Origin: Bacillota bacterium
Lineage (GTDB): Bacteria; Bacillota; SHA-98; UBA4971
DNA: 35,872 bases
NCBI GenBank assembly: GCA_012689375.1
Contig: JAAZLO010000010.1
Location: 1 to 35,872, forward strand
Direction of reading: 5' to 3'
Under the pieces are notes generated by a model, which had not been told where the DNA came from, made no database searches, and saw only the letters and a program-made list of their open reading frames with translations. A program made the position numbers and the translations under genes. This document shows, in pieces, positions 1-9,043 of the stretch (position 1 is the first letter of the stretch; every line of letters begins with the position of its first letter).

Positions 1-1
1 A

Positions 2-3000
2 ATTAAAGGGCTTTATCCGGGTCCGGAATTAATGGGGGAAATAGAACTGTCCGGTGTAGATATAGAACACCCTATAATAAAGTTACCTGCGGAAAATGTT
101 CAGGGTAGAGTCAGGCTCCTGGGAAACGACTTAAACCTGGAACATCTCCTTATGAATTTCCTGGATTCCCCTGTTATTATTGAAGGTTCTGTAACGAATA
201 TTTTAAATCCCCAATTCGATATCAATGTGTTTTTTGAGGATATCAGTCTCACCCGTGCCAAAGAAGTATTCATCCCTGATATGGCAGGTGATATTCAAGG
301 TAGGGGAAAAGTAGATTTAAATATTATCGGCTCTCCCGCCGAAGTATGGGTAAACGGAGACTTTGCGTTATCTGATTTATCCTGGGATATTACAGATAAG
401 CCTATTAAAGCCGATGAAGCCAAGGGGAGATTCAGGTATGGAAATAACGCAATAACCCTCAATGAAGTGGCGATTTCCGCAATAGGCGGGGAGATTAATG
501 TCGACGGTGTTGTATTGCTTAAGGAAGCGGAAGATGAACCTGTTATAAATCCATGGACGCAGCTATCCTTTAATATTAAGGAGGCTTCAGTGGCAGATGC
601 AGTTTCATATATCCCACTAGAGGATATTGAGGCTTCAGGCGTTCTTAATGCTGGGGCTGTTCTTGAAATTGAAAAGGGTGTTTACAGTCTCATAGGATCA
701 TGCAGTGTGACATCAGGGAGTATCCAGGGCTATCCGTTTGATAATATAAAGGCGGAATTTAAAGCTGATAACAATAGGATAATGATTGATCGGCTTGATA
801 TGATAAGCTTTGGCAGTCAACTAAGAGGTAAGGGCATAATCTACGACAGCACCAACTATAATTTGGAACTGGCTGCGGAATTAGTTGATCTTAAAAAAAT
901 AGAGGAGATATTCGGGTATGAAGGAATTTCCGGTACCGGAAGTTTCGCAGGGACTGTTTCAAGTAAAAATAAGGATATTTCTTTAAAAGGCCTGGTCGAA
1001 ATTACCGCCCCTGTAATTAACGGAATCAAATTAGATTCAATAACCGGCTGGGTGGGCTTTAAGGACTCCGCTGTCAGTCTTTCAAATATCTTAATTACAC
1101 AAGGGAATGCCGGGTGTCAAGTCAGTGGATTAATAAAATTGCATCCTGAAGATCCAAGCCTGGATTTATCAGCTAATTTCAAGGGGCTCCCCGTAGATGA
1201 AATATTGCCCCTTATAAATAAAGAAGAAATTCCGTTGGAAGGGCTTCTCTCGGGGAAAGTAGATATAAAAGGGACCTTAGGAAACCCTGAAATTAACGGG
1301 AATATCAGACTTTCGGAGGGTGAGGTATTAGGAACAAAATTAGATAATATCAGCACAGGTTTTAAATATGCAGCCGATATAATTGATATCTATGATCTTA
1401 ATGCTGTAATAGGTTCTCTGAGGATTGCTTCATCAGGCTGTATCAGCCTAGGGGGTACGCTTGATCTTACCGTTAATATACAGGATTTTGATTTATTAAA
1501 GTTCCCTTTGGAAATACCCGGTGATTTCTTAAAGGGGGGGTCCGCCGGTTTTGGAGGTAATATAACCGGAGAAATCACTTCGCCTAGGATTGAGGGAAAG
1601 GTTTCAGCTAAAAATGTAATGATATCCGATGCAATTATCCCTGATATAGTATGTGATTTAATATGGGGTGACGGGGAAGTCCGTATAACGGATGCAAGGG
1701 TTTCCGATGGGACCGGGGTTCTTGAAATTGAAGGGGGTATTCAGCTTATCGGAGATCACCCCATGGATTTTGTTCTTAACGCCCAAGGGCTGGATGTAAA
1801 AACTGTTCTTGCTGTTTTAGCTCCCGGCAGGAGTGATCCGGTGGAAGGTACACTCACAGGCAAAATTAATATATCCGGGGCTTTACCGGAGCCTATTGTG
1901 GATCTTGAACTTAATACCGATAATCTGGCTATAGGAGGGATTCCCTTCAAATCCGCATCACTTAATGCAGGAGTGGCAGAGGGCTCCGTTGATATCAAGC
2001 TGTTACAATTATTCCAAGCTGAAAACAGATACTTAGAAGCAACGGGTAATGCGGATATAGACGGGGCGGTATCCCTTATTGCTTCTGCAAGGCATTTTGA
2101 TATCAGTGTTTTATCATCTGTTGCAGGGTGGGATTATCCGTTTAAGGGTGATGCGGATTTTGCTATGAAAATTGAAGGGGAATTCAAAGATCCGTCTGTG
2201 GTCTTATCCCTCAGGATCTCAGAAGGCAGTATTAGCGATATAGGTTTTCATCTTATAACTGCTGAGATGGCATTTAAAAACGGGACAGTTATTATAAGCG
2301 ATGGTGAAATCCTGCAAGGGGATTATAGGGCTACTATACACGGCACTATACCCATTCCGAAAAAGGGGCTTGAAGCAATAGGGATAACAGCTTATCCGCC
2401 CACTGAAGATCTGGATATAAAAGTGAGGATAATCAAAGCAAGACTTGGGCTTATCTCTACGTTTCTTAAGGAAGTCGAATGGGCGGAAGGCGAGACAAAT
2501 GTTGATCTCCATATTACAGGGACGGCCGCAGCCCCAAAATTATACGGTTCCGCTGAAATAAACAACGGAACGATAAAATTCTCTCCTATTATTAATACTT
2601 TTACAAAAATTGATGCCGGAGTTAAGTTTAAAGGGACATACGCAGAAATCGAAAGATTCGTATGCCTCGCCGGGGACGGGGAAATTAGGGCCCGGGGTGA
2701 GGTTGTATTTTCAGATCAGGAAAGGCAATCAGGGTTTAATTTGGACTTAACGACAGAGGATGCCCTTATAAATACAGGTGTTTTCCATAGCCTTATTTCT
2801 TCTGATATCAAAGTATCAGGCCCCTTCAACCACCCGTTGATTTCCGGCAGCATTAATTTGATTAAGACGATAGCTTCACCTGATACATGGTCTTTCACAG
2901 GAATGCCCCTGTTTAATGCTGATTTAGATTTGGATGTGGCAACTGAAGGGGATCTTCGCCTGAGGACCAGAATTATGGATATTCCGGCATCAGGTTCAGT

Positions 3001-3643
3001 AAAAATCAAGGGTACACTTGCGGAGCCTAGGATATCAGGTACGATGGAAGCCCGGAGAGGATGGTTTGCTTATGTTGGAAATGAATTTGCCATACGCCGG
3101 GCTGTTGCCGAATTTTCTGAACAGCGCGGTGTTATGCCTCAGCTTGAAATTGAAGCAGATACGACCTCAGCTGAAGTGAAAATCTTTGTTGAACTTCATG
3201 GGATTCCCCCTGACGATCTAATCCTGGAATTATCATCAAGCCCTCCTATGGCTTATGATGAAATTTTGGCCTTATTGAATTACCCAGGTGCTCTGACAAA
3301 AATACTCAGCGGTGATATCGAGGGCGCTGTTAAAGAGGAATTGGCGAGAATTTTTGAACAGGAACTCCGTCTCAGAATGACAGGGGGTATAGGGAGGGCA
3401 TTCGAGGATCTTTTGGCTTTGGATGAATTCAGATTCAGAAGGAGTACATCCAATGAATTGACATTAAGGATAGGGAAATACATTATAGATAGTTTATATC
3501 TCAGTTATGAAAAATCATTGGGTCCAGAATCACACGGAATTCTGAAATTTGATTATTTCTATAGGCCGGGTATAGTGTTGACCGGTAGGTTTGATGAAAG
3601 AGGAGAGAAGATATTCAGTATTGAAGCCCGATTTAAATTTTAG
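2..3643 (+). CDS. tamB: TamB / DUF490 family envelope protein, 5'-truncated by window
   Basis: The frame is open from base 2, upstream of the first ATG at 32, so the gene starts before the window; 1213 residues are visible. The protein is a long run of AsmA/TamB-like beta repeats with recurrent 'G.i.i.G....P.i.G.i' units, as expected of the hydrophobic beta-taco that spans the periplasm. The last ~350 residues match the DUF490 C-terminal domain, including a stretch reading PPDDLILELSSSPPMAYDEI that resembles the family's conserved 'SsPpls.deilalL' segment. The protein ends in phenylalanine. TamB family proteins help insert outer-membrane proteins and are implicated in moving phospholipids between membranes. 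The neighbour downstream is bamA, the usual partner arrangement in diderm Firmicutes. N-terminal anchor not visible. Confidence 0.93.
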   Translation: MKGLYPGPELMGEIELSGVDIEHPIIKLPAENVQGRVRLLGNDLNLEHLLMNFLDSPVIIEGSVTNILNPQFDINVFFEDISLTRAKEVFIPDMAGDIQGRGKVDLNIIGSPAEVWVNGDFALSDLSWDITDKPIKADEAKGRFRYGNNAITLNEVAISAIGGEINVDGVVLLKEAEDEPVINPWTQLSFNIKEASVADAVSYIPLEDIEASGVLNAGAVLEIEKGVYSLIGSCSVTSGSIQGYPFDNIKAEFKADNNRIMIDRLDMISFGSQLRGKGIIYDSTNYNLELAAELVDLKKIEEIFGYEGISGTGSFAGTVSSKNKDISLKGLVEITAPVINGIKLDSITGWVGFKDSAVSLSNILITQGNAGCQVSGLIKLHPEDPSLDLSANFKGLPVDEILPLINKEEIPLEGLLSGKVDIKGTLGNPEINGNIRLSEGEVLGTKLDNISTGFKYAADIIDIYDLNAVIGSLRIASSGCISLGGTLDLTVNIQDFDLLKFPLEIPGDFLKGGSAGFGGNITGEITSPRIEGKVSAKNVMISDAIIPDIVCDLIWGDGEVRITDARVSDGTGVLEIEGGIQLIGDHPMDFVLNAQGLDVKTVLAVLAPGRSDPVEGTLTGKINISGALPEPIVDLELNTDNLAIGGIPFKSASLNAGVAEGSVDIKLLQLFQAENRYLEATGNADIDGAVSLIASARHFDISVLSSVAGWDYPFKGDADFAMKIEGEFKDPSVVLSLRISEGSISDIGFHLITAEMAFKNGTVIISDGEILQGDYRATIHGTIPIPKKGLEAIGITAYPPTEDLDIKVRIIKARLGLISTFLKEVEWAEGETNVDLHITGTAAAPKLYGSAEINNGTIKFSPIINTFTKIDAGVKFKGTYAEIERFVCLAGDGEIRARGEVVFSDQERQSGFNLDLTTEDALINTGVFHSLISSDIKVSGPFNHPLISGSINLIKTIASPDTWSFTGMPLFNADLDLDVATEGDLRLRTRIMDIPASGSVKIKGTLAEPRISGTMEARRGWFAYVGNEFAIRRAVAEFSEQRGVMPQLEIEADTTSAEVKIFVELHGIPPDDLILELSSSPPMAYDEILALLNYPGALTKILSGDIEGAVKEELARIFEQELRLRMTGGIGRAFEDLLALDEFRFRRSTSNELTLRIGKYIIDSLYLSYEKSLGPESHGILKFDYFYRPGIVLTGRFDERGEKIFSIEARFKF

Positions 3644-3830
3644 CTTTATAGATATGGGACGATTTACTGGTAACATCAATATTTGGATAAGCAAATGGGA
3701 AGGATTTACGTAAGGCAGATAGAAGATGATAGCCATGCTTCTATCCGATCCGGCAAGAATAATCGCTTTCCCGGAGAACGTTAAACGCTTTAACAAATGA
3801 ATACATGTGTGTCGAATAGGAGGGACAAAT

Positions 3831-5642
3831 GTGAGTCTATTATCTGCGCAACCACGAAGAGCCGGAGGGGGTATCCGGCCCCGCGCTATTATAATGACAG
3901 CCCTTATTCTGGTCTCTGTTATAACCTTTGCTGGTTTACTGTCCCCTTGTGTCCTGGCGCAGGTGCCGACAGGTGAGAAAATAGTTGCGGTAGATGTTGA
4001 GGGGCTTCAATCTATTTCCCAGGCAACAGTCACAGAGGTCATTAAAGTAAAACCCGGAGACTTGCTGACAGAGGAAGCAGTAAGAGCTGATCTTGAAGCT
4101 ATCAGTGAGATCGGGTTGTTTTTTGATGTCGGGGCCAGATTTTATCCTCATTTAGGTGGAATAAAGCTTGTATATGAAGTAGTGGAAAACCCCAAAGTGG
4201 CATCGGTTAACTTTGAGGGTAATAAAGCAATCGGCCGGGATAAACTTGATCTTTTAATGAGTGTAAGGCCAAAGGAGATCTTAAATCTCAAAAAACTCAA
4301 TGGTGATCTCGAGCGGATCCTAAAGTACTACTACAATGAAGGCTATTCTGCGAAAATAAGGGACATAGACATATCGGAACAGGGAGATATCACAATAAAG
4401 CTTATGGAGCTTCGTATAGCTGATGTCAGGATTGAGGGACATAAAAAAACTAAGGATCATGTCATACGAAGGCACATAACAGTTAAACCCGGTGAATTAC
4501 TAGATATAAATAAACTTCGTGAAGATCAACAAAGATTAGGAAACCTCGGAATATTTGAGGATATAGATATAAAGTTAGATGTGGCGGATACAGGGGATGA
4601 CTACATAGTAACTTATGTTCTTAAAGAAGCAAGGACAGGCTCAGCGGTAATAGGTGCGGGATACAGTACCACTGAAAAGTTTATCGGATATATTGAAGTA
4701 TCTGAATCTAATTTTCTCGGAAGGCATCAGACTGTAAATGTCAACTGGCAATTTGGAAAAGGCCGCAGCGCTTATAGTTTAGGGTTCTATGATCCATGGA
4801 TTGATTCTAAACAAACCTCCTTCGGTATTAATCTTTACAGCAGTACCCAAGTGATAACTAAGAATACTGATAATGATAAAATCTGGGAGGATGAACTTGA
4901 ATGGAAGGGGGATGGATCCACTCCCGGCAGGGTTAGGTATAACGAACTCACAAAAGGTGGAAATATTACCGTGGGGAGGCCTTTAAAAGAGAATTTAAGA
5001 CTGTCCTTATCCCTCAGAATTGACGGGACTGAGTACGAGCCATTACCTGCAGAGGGCAGCAGCAGTGATAAAGCAAAATGGGCATGGAAAGAAGATCCAG
5101 GCGGAGATACAAGGAGTCTTACATTAGCCCTTGCTGGGGATACAAGGGATTACTATATGAATCCGACTAAAGGCTATTACTGGAAGACCTCCGTAGAAAC
5201 TGCAGGCGGGATTCTCGGAGGTAGCTACACTTTCTCCAAGTACCAAGGAGAAGGCAGTATGTATAAAGAGGTCAGGCCTAATCAAGTGCTTGCATTAAGA
5301 GTATCAGGCGGTACATCTTCAGGGTCCCTTCCTCCGCACGAAAAATACCGTATCGGGGGCTCTGAAACTCTACGAGGATATAATTACGGCGAATTCAGCG
5401 GGGACAGTATGTTCTTTGCCAATGCTGAATATAGATTCCGGATATTAAAAGGTGTCCAAGGTGTAGTTTTTGTAGACGCAGGCACTGTATGGATTAAAGA
5501 TGTAATAAATGAGCAAAGCAGTATTTCAACAGGTGCAGGTGTCGGTGTCAGGGTGGAAACTCCCATTGGAATGCTTAGGGTGGATTATGGGATAGGAAGA
5601 GAGGGGGGCCAGGCTTACCTCGGGTTTGGTCAGACATTCTAA
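3831..5642 (+). CDS. bamA: BamA outer-membrane protein insertase (Omp85 family)
   Basis: Central channel of outer-membrane protein assembly. I chose the GTG at 3831 because AGGAGGG at 3818-3824 lies six bases upstream; an in-frame GTG at 3807 would add eight residues but lacks such a site. The 603-residue product has a signal peptide (hydrophobic core then CVLA before Gln), then about three POTRA repeats across roughly residues 38-280 (EKIVAVDVEGLQ, PKVASVNFEGNK, LRIADVRIEGHK starts), and a C-terminal 16-strand-type barrel. The barrel carries the loop-6 motif of Omp85 proteins as LRGYNYGEF and ends in GQTF. Fewer POTRA domains than the five of E. coli, usual for this lineage. Preceded by a 187-bp gap after tamB and followed by ompH. 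Confidence 0.96.
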   Translation: MSLLSAQPRRAGGGIRPRAIIMTALILVSVITFAGLLSPCVLAQVPTGEKIVAVDVEGLQSISQATVTEVIKVKPGDLLTEEAVRADLEAISEIGLFFDVGARFYPHLGGIKLVYEVVENPKVASVNFEGNKAIGRDKLDLLMSVRPKEILNLKKLNGDLERILKYYYNEGYSAKIRDIDISEQGDITIKLMELRIADVRIEGHKKTKDHVIRRHITVKPGELLDINKLREDQQRLGNLGIFEDIDIKLDVADTGDDYIVTYVLKEARTGSAVIGAGYSTTEKFIGYIEVSESNFLGRHQTVNVNWQFGKGRSAYSLGFYDPWIDSKQTSFGINLYSSTQVITKNTDNDKIWEDELEWKGDGSTPGRVRYNELTKGGNITVGRPLKENLRLSLSLRIDGTEYEPLPAEGSSSDKAKWAWKEDPGGDTRSLTLALAGDTRDYYMNPTKGYYWKTSVETAGGILGGSYTFSKYQGEGSMYKEVRPNQVLALRVSGGTSSGSLPPHEKYRIGGSETLRGYNYGEFSGDSMFFANAEYRFRILKGVQGVVFVDAGTVWIKDVINEQSSISTGAGVGVRVETPIGMLRVDYGIGREGGQAYLGFGQTF

Positions 5643-5772
5643 ATAATTCACCCCGGGAAATTTAAGTAAATAATGTATATTTTAATATATCCTTGATAAA
5701 GGCATAAGCCTGGAAAGTTATTAAGAATGTATGGTAACATTAGTGTGAATGTCGGTGAAAGGAAGTGTAGGA

Positions 5773-6315
5773 ATGTCGAAATTCCGTACAAGGCTCCTGA
5801 GTTTGTCGGTAGTTATTATTGCCGCTGTGGCAGTCGTTTTAAGTTTTGTTGGTGATAAGGGCCTGAAAGCCGCAGATGGGGCAGGACCAATTGGCTATGT
5901 ATATTCACCAAAAATAATTGCAGCAGTGGAATCCTCGCCTGAATACACAAAGGCGCAAAAGGATTATGAGGAGTTTGCACAAAAGCTCCAAAAAGAATAT
6001 GAATCCGAGGCAGAAGGCCTTGATGATCAGACCAAACAGAAAAAGCTTTTCGATCTTGAAATGAAATTAGCTGAAAAGCAGGTTGGCTTAAACAAGCCTT
6101 TCCAGGATAAAATCCAAGGAGCAATAGAGGAGATTGCTAAAAACGAAGGTTGCTCTATCGTTCTTAGCCAGCGGGTGGAATTTGAGGCGCTTGTCCCTGT
6201 CCGTGATAACAGCGCAAATGTTATGGCACAACCTATGCCTATATCTATACCTATTGTTGTCACTGGCGGTAAGGATCTCACTGATCCTGTTCTGAAGAAG
6301 CTTGGGGTGAAATAA
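5773..6315 (+). CDS. ompH: OmpH/Skp family periplasmic chaperone
   Basis: Periplasmic holdase for unfolded outer-membrane proteins. The ATG at 5773 is favoured because AAGGAAG lies about eight bases upstream; the in-frame ATG at 5749 has no ribosome site. The 180-residue product has an N-terminal membrane/signal segment (residues ~8-28, ending near KAADG), then the family's first strand (GPIGYVYSPKII), a Lys/Glu-rich coiled-coil arm, and a returning strand. It ends with the characteristic GGKDLTDPVLKKLG, matching the 'DLTDeVlkkL' tail of OmpH proteins. There is a ~30-residue insertion rich in Pro and Val (VPVRDNSANVMAQPMPISIP) just before the tail. Lies between bamA and a much larger Skp-like gene. 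Confidence 0.9.
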   Translation: MSKFRTRLLSLSVVIIAAVAVVLSFVGDKGLKAADGAGPIGYVYSPKIIAAVESSPEYTKAQKDYEEFAQKLQKEYESEAEGLDDQTKQKKLFDLEMKLAEKQVGLNKPFQDKIQGAIEEIAKNEGCSIVLSQRVEFEALVPVRDNSANVMAQPMPISIPIVVTGGKDLTDPVLKKLGVK

Positions 6316-6366
6316 TAGATAACTGATTTCGGCGAATTTAAAATACCGGGCCTTGGCGGGATATTG

Positions 6367-7854
6367 ATGAAGCGGTTTATCTTCGGTATAATAATCGGAA
6401 TTGTAGGGGTCTTGGCTCTGGTTTTAATCAGGCTTCCGTCAGTACAGGAGACTTCACAAACGGATAGTTTCTATGATCCTTATGGGAGCCGGTATCTTTA
6501 TGATTTTCAAAATGAATTTGAGCCTTTGGCTCCTCTCGTAGTTGATAAAAAAACCCCAGCCCTTCCCAGCTTATCTTTGGGAGATCCCGGAGCTGACGGG
6601 TTGGGTGCTTTTCTTTTGCCGGGTGAGGCAGTATCGCATCTATGGGATCGGGTAGCAAACCAACAGGAAAAAGAAAAGGAACTTTATAAAAAACCGGATC
6701 TGCCGGGTACGGGGTTTTCTGTCTTTACAGATATTAAACTTAATATTCCTGATACAATATATAATTTTCCTTCCCCTGAACAAGAACTCGGTATTCCTGA
6801 ACCTGGTAGTTTAGGGGTCGGGGGGAAATATTTTGTCCTATTGGATAATGTAATTAAGGCACACCCGCTTTGGGTGGAAGTAGTCCGCCTTGATAACGAT
6901 ATAGAGGCTTGTAAGGAGCAGTGGCGGACCTATGTCGATGAATCAGTATCGACTGAAGAAGATATATTTCAATGTTTAGGTGAGGCAGAAGAAGTTCTCG
7001 GTGAATGTACTGCTGTTGATTCCAATAAAAGCCCGGTATTATCCGGGTTTTCTGATGTATTTGAACCGGGTCTTGCTTTTATAGAATCTTCCCTCTCAGA
7101 GGAAATCAAAATCCGTATTGAGACCAAAAGAAATGAGATCAAGTCAAGTTTAGAGGACAAGCTATATGCGGAAAGAGCCCGCCTTAATAATAAATTTGAC
7201 AAATTTAAAGACAGGGTAATAAAAGAAACCTATGTAACCGTTATCAATATAAAAATGAAACTGCAGCTTTTAGATTTATCAGAGGATGAAAGGGTGTCTC
7301 TTGAAAAGGAGCTTGAATCAGTCAATAACATCATTGAAGAAAGGCTTGGTTCTGAACAAAAGGCATTGGATGATATTTATAAAGAATATGAAGCCTGGGA
7401 AATAGCTGCTGCTGAGGAAGAGCTTATAAGATATGAAAACGAGCAGGTCGCTTGGATGTATTCTGAGCTTGAGAAGGAAAGAGAAAGACTTTCCAAGGAA
7501 ATTAAAAATATGTTTTCCGGTATGGATAATAATGATTTGAAGATTCCCGATGCATGGAAGGAAGAAGTTTACAGAAGGAGGCTGATTGAACTCTCAGAAA
7601 GATATACAAAAACATCTGAGGAGTTTAAGAAAAAAGAGATTAGGTTTGCAGAGGAATTAGAAGATCTCACTTCCCGGCGTGAACAAGCCAAAGAGCGTAT
7701 TATGGGAGATATACGTGATGCAATATTAAACCTCGAAATTGGGCTGGGTATTTCTATGGAAACAGTTGAGGATAACCTTGGGTATGAAGAAAATAAATTT
7801 AAAAATAATGATGTTACGCTTGATATCATCAAAGAGATCCAGACTTACAAGTGA
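6367..7854 (+). CDS. Large Skp/OmpH-like coiled-coil envelope protein
   Basis: I do not recognise a named family with certainty. The 495-residue product starts with an uncleaved-looking membrane anchor (residues ~4-22), then ~130 residues of Pro/Gly-rich linker. At residues ~155-169 comes YFVLLDNVIKAHPLW, which closely resembles the first strand and 'v..aHP.y' motif of OmpH/Skp proteins. A long charged coiled coil follows (residues ~225-465), and the C-terminus DVTLDIIKEI resembles the OmpH tail 'DlTdeiik.l'. So it looks like a Skp-type hairpin with a much longer arm and an anchored extension. ATG 6367 chosen; an adjacent TTG at 6364 is an alternative. Directly follows ompH (51-bp gap) and precedes lpxD, which supports an envelope role. 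Skp relationship is an inference. Confidence 0.85.
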   Translation: MKRFIFGIIIGIVGVLALVLIRLPSVQETSQTDSFYDPYGSRYLYDFQNEFEPLAPLVVDKKTPALPSLSLGDPGADGLGAFLLPGEAVSHLWDRVANQQEKEKELYKKPDLPGTGFSVFTDIKLNIPDTIYNFPSPEQELGIPEPGSLGVGGKYFVLLDNVIKAHPLWVEVVRLDNDIEACKEQWRTYVDESVSTEEDIFQCLGEAEEVLGECTAVDSNKSPVLSGFSDVFEPGLAFIESSLSEEIKIRIETKRNEIKSSLEDKLYAERARLNNKFDKFKDRVIKETYVTVINIKMKLQLLDLSEDERVSLEKELESVNNIIEERLGSEQKALDDIYKEYEAWEIAAAEEELIRYENEQVAWMYSELEKERERLSKEIKNMFSGMDNNDLKIPDAWKEEVYRRRLIELSERYTKTSEEFKKKEIRFAEELEDLTSRREQAKERIMGDIRDAILNLEIGLGISMETVEDNLGYEENKFKNNDVTLDIIKEIQTYK

Positions 7855-7866
7855 GTGTGTATAAAC

Positions 7867-8910
7867 ATGAGTGACGGAATTACTCTGGGGGAACTTGCAA
7901 AGGTGGCTGAAGGTGTCTCGGTTGGGGATATCCGGCTTTGTATTTCAGGGGCAGCACCTGTAGAAAATGCAGGCAAAGATGAGATAACCTTCGCGGAGAA
8001 TACAAGGCTCCTTAAGATTGCCATAAAGAGCAATGCAGGTGCCGTTATTGCTAAGCATGGGGAAGACCTCCAAGGGAAACCCGGTATACTCGTTGAAAAT
8101 CCGAGGCTTGCTTTTGCAAAGGTACTCAAATTATTTGCACCTCCTATTCCCCGCCCTGCAGAAGGAATTAACAAAACCTGTAATGTGGCTGAAGATGCAA
8201 TTATAGGCAAGGGAGCCTGTATCGGTCCGAAAGTGACTATCGAATCCGGTGTGGTTTTAGGGGAAAAGGTCATTTTGTACCCAGGTGTTTATATAGGAGA
8301 AAATACGAGGATCGGTAAGGGAACCATTATATATCCAAATGTAGTTATAAGAGAGCGTATTACTATCGGTAAAGGCGTTATCATTCACAGCGGGGCAGTA
8401 ATCGGCAGTTGTGGGTTTGGTTTTGTAACTTCTGAAGACAAACATTATAAAGTTCCGCAAGTAGGAACTGTAATTATTGAAGATGATGTTGAAATTGGGG
8501 CAAATACATGTATAGACAGGGGTACAATGGGTGAAACAGTTATCGGTGAAGGTTCGAAGATAGATAATTTAGTTCAGATAGGACATAACGTAAAAATAGG
8601 TAAACATTGTATTATAGCCGGCCAGACTGGTATAGGTGGATCCAGTGAGATTGGTGAGGGTTCTATTCTTGCAGGCCAGGTTGGTGTAGTTGATCATATC
8701 AAGATTGGATCTTCCAGTATTATCGCCGGCCTCACATTAGTATCAACAAGCTTACCTCCGGGTTCATTTGTTTCTGGCAGGCCTGCCAGACCCCACAAGG
8801 AACAGTTAAGGATGGAGGTGGCATCCAGGAAATTACCGGATGTCTTAGAGGAATTGCATAACCTTCAAAAAAGGCTTGAAGATATAGAACGTTCCATAAT
8901 TGAACCCTGA
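7867..8910 (+). CDS. lpxD: UDP-3-O-acylglucosamine N-acyltransferase LpxD
   Basis: Third step of lipid A synthesis: adds the N-linked hydroxyacyl chain to UDP-3-O-acylglucosamine from acyl-ACP. The 347-residue product has the N-terminal uridine-binding domain (residues ~1-100), a left-handed beta-helix of hexapeptide repeats (I/V-G-x-x-x-x, ~105-300) and a C-terminal helix. The catalytic histidine is visible in VQIGHNVKIG (H240) and a second conserved histidine in GVVDHIKIG (H277). SGRPARPHKEQLR is the typical post-helix segment. ATG 7867 gives the usual N-terminus; a GTG at 7855 directly after the previous stop would add four residues. Neither has a strong ribosome site, suggesting translational coupling to the upstream gene. 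Confidence 0.95.
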   Translation: MSDGITLGELAKVAEGVSVGDIRLCISGAAPVENAGKDEITFAENTRLLKIAIKSNAGAVIAKHGEDLQGKPGILVENPRLAFAKVLKLFAPPIPRPAEGINKTCNVAEDAIIGKGACIGPKVTIESGVVLGEKVILYPGVYIGENTRIGKGTIIYPNVVIRERITIGKGVIIHSGAVIGSCGFGFVTSEDKHYKVPQVGTVIIEDDVEIGANTCIDRGTMGETVIGEGSKIDNLVQIGHNVKIGKHCIIAGQTGIGGSSEIGEGSILAGQVGVVDHIKIGSSSIIAGLTLVSTSLPPGSFVSGRPARPHKEQLRMEVASRKLPDVLEELHNLQKRLEDIERSIIEP

Positions 8911-9026
8911 ACAGAATAGATTCAGCCGGCTTTTCCCCCATATAGGTGAAGGGGTTTAAGGAAGCAAAATAAAAATAATATGCCAAGGGGCGGAAACAAT
9001 TTGGATCTTGCAGTTGTCCCCAATCA

Positions 9027-9034
9027 AAGGTGAT
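9027..9034 (+). promoter_or_regulatory. Shine-Dalgarno site that fixes the non-AUG start of the first LptF/G gene
   Basis: The sequence AAGGTGAT at 9027-9034 is a strong anti-SD match. The LptF/G reading frame has a stop (TAA) at 9038-9040, so initiation must occur at ATT 9041 or CTG 9044 (or further in), six and nine bases after this site. Confidence 0.6.
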
Positions 9035-9043
9035 GGTTAAATT

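Noticed and set aside
3654-3713. 19-codon ORF in the tamB-bamA gap
   Set aside because: No ribosome site, no similarity; chance ORF in a short gap.
8980-9033. 17-codon ORF between lpxD and the LptF/G gene
   Set aside because: No ribosome site; its end merely overlaps the SD of the permease.
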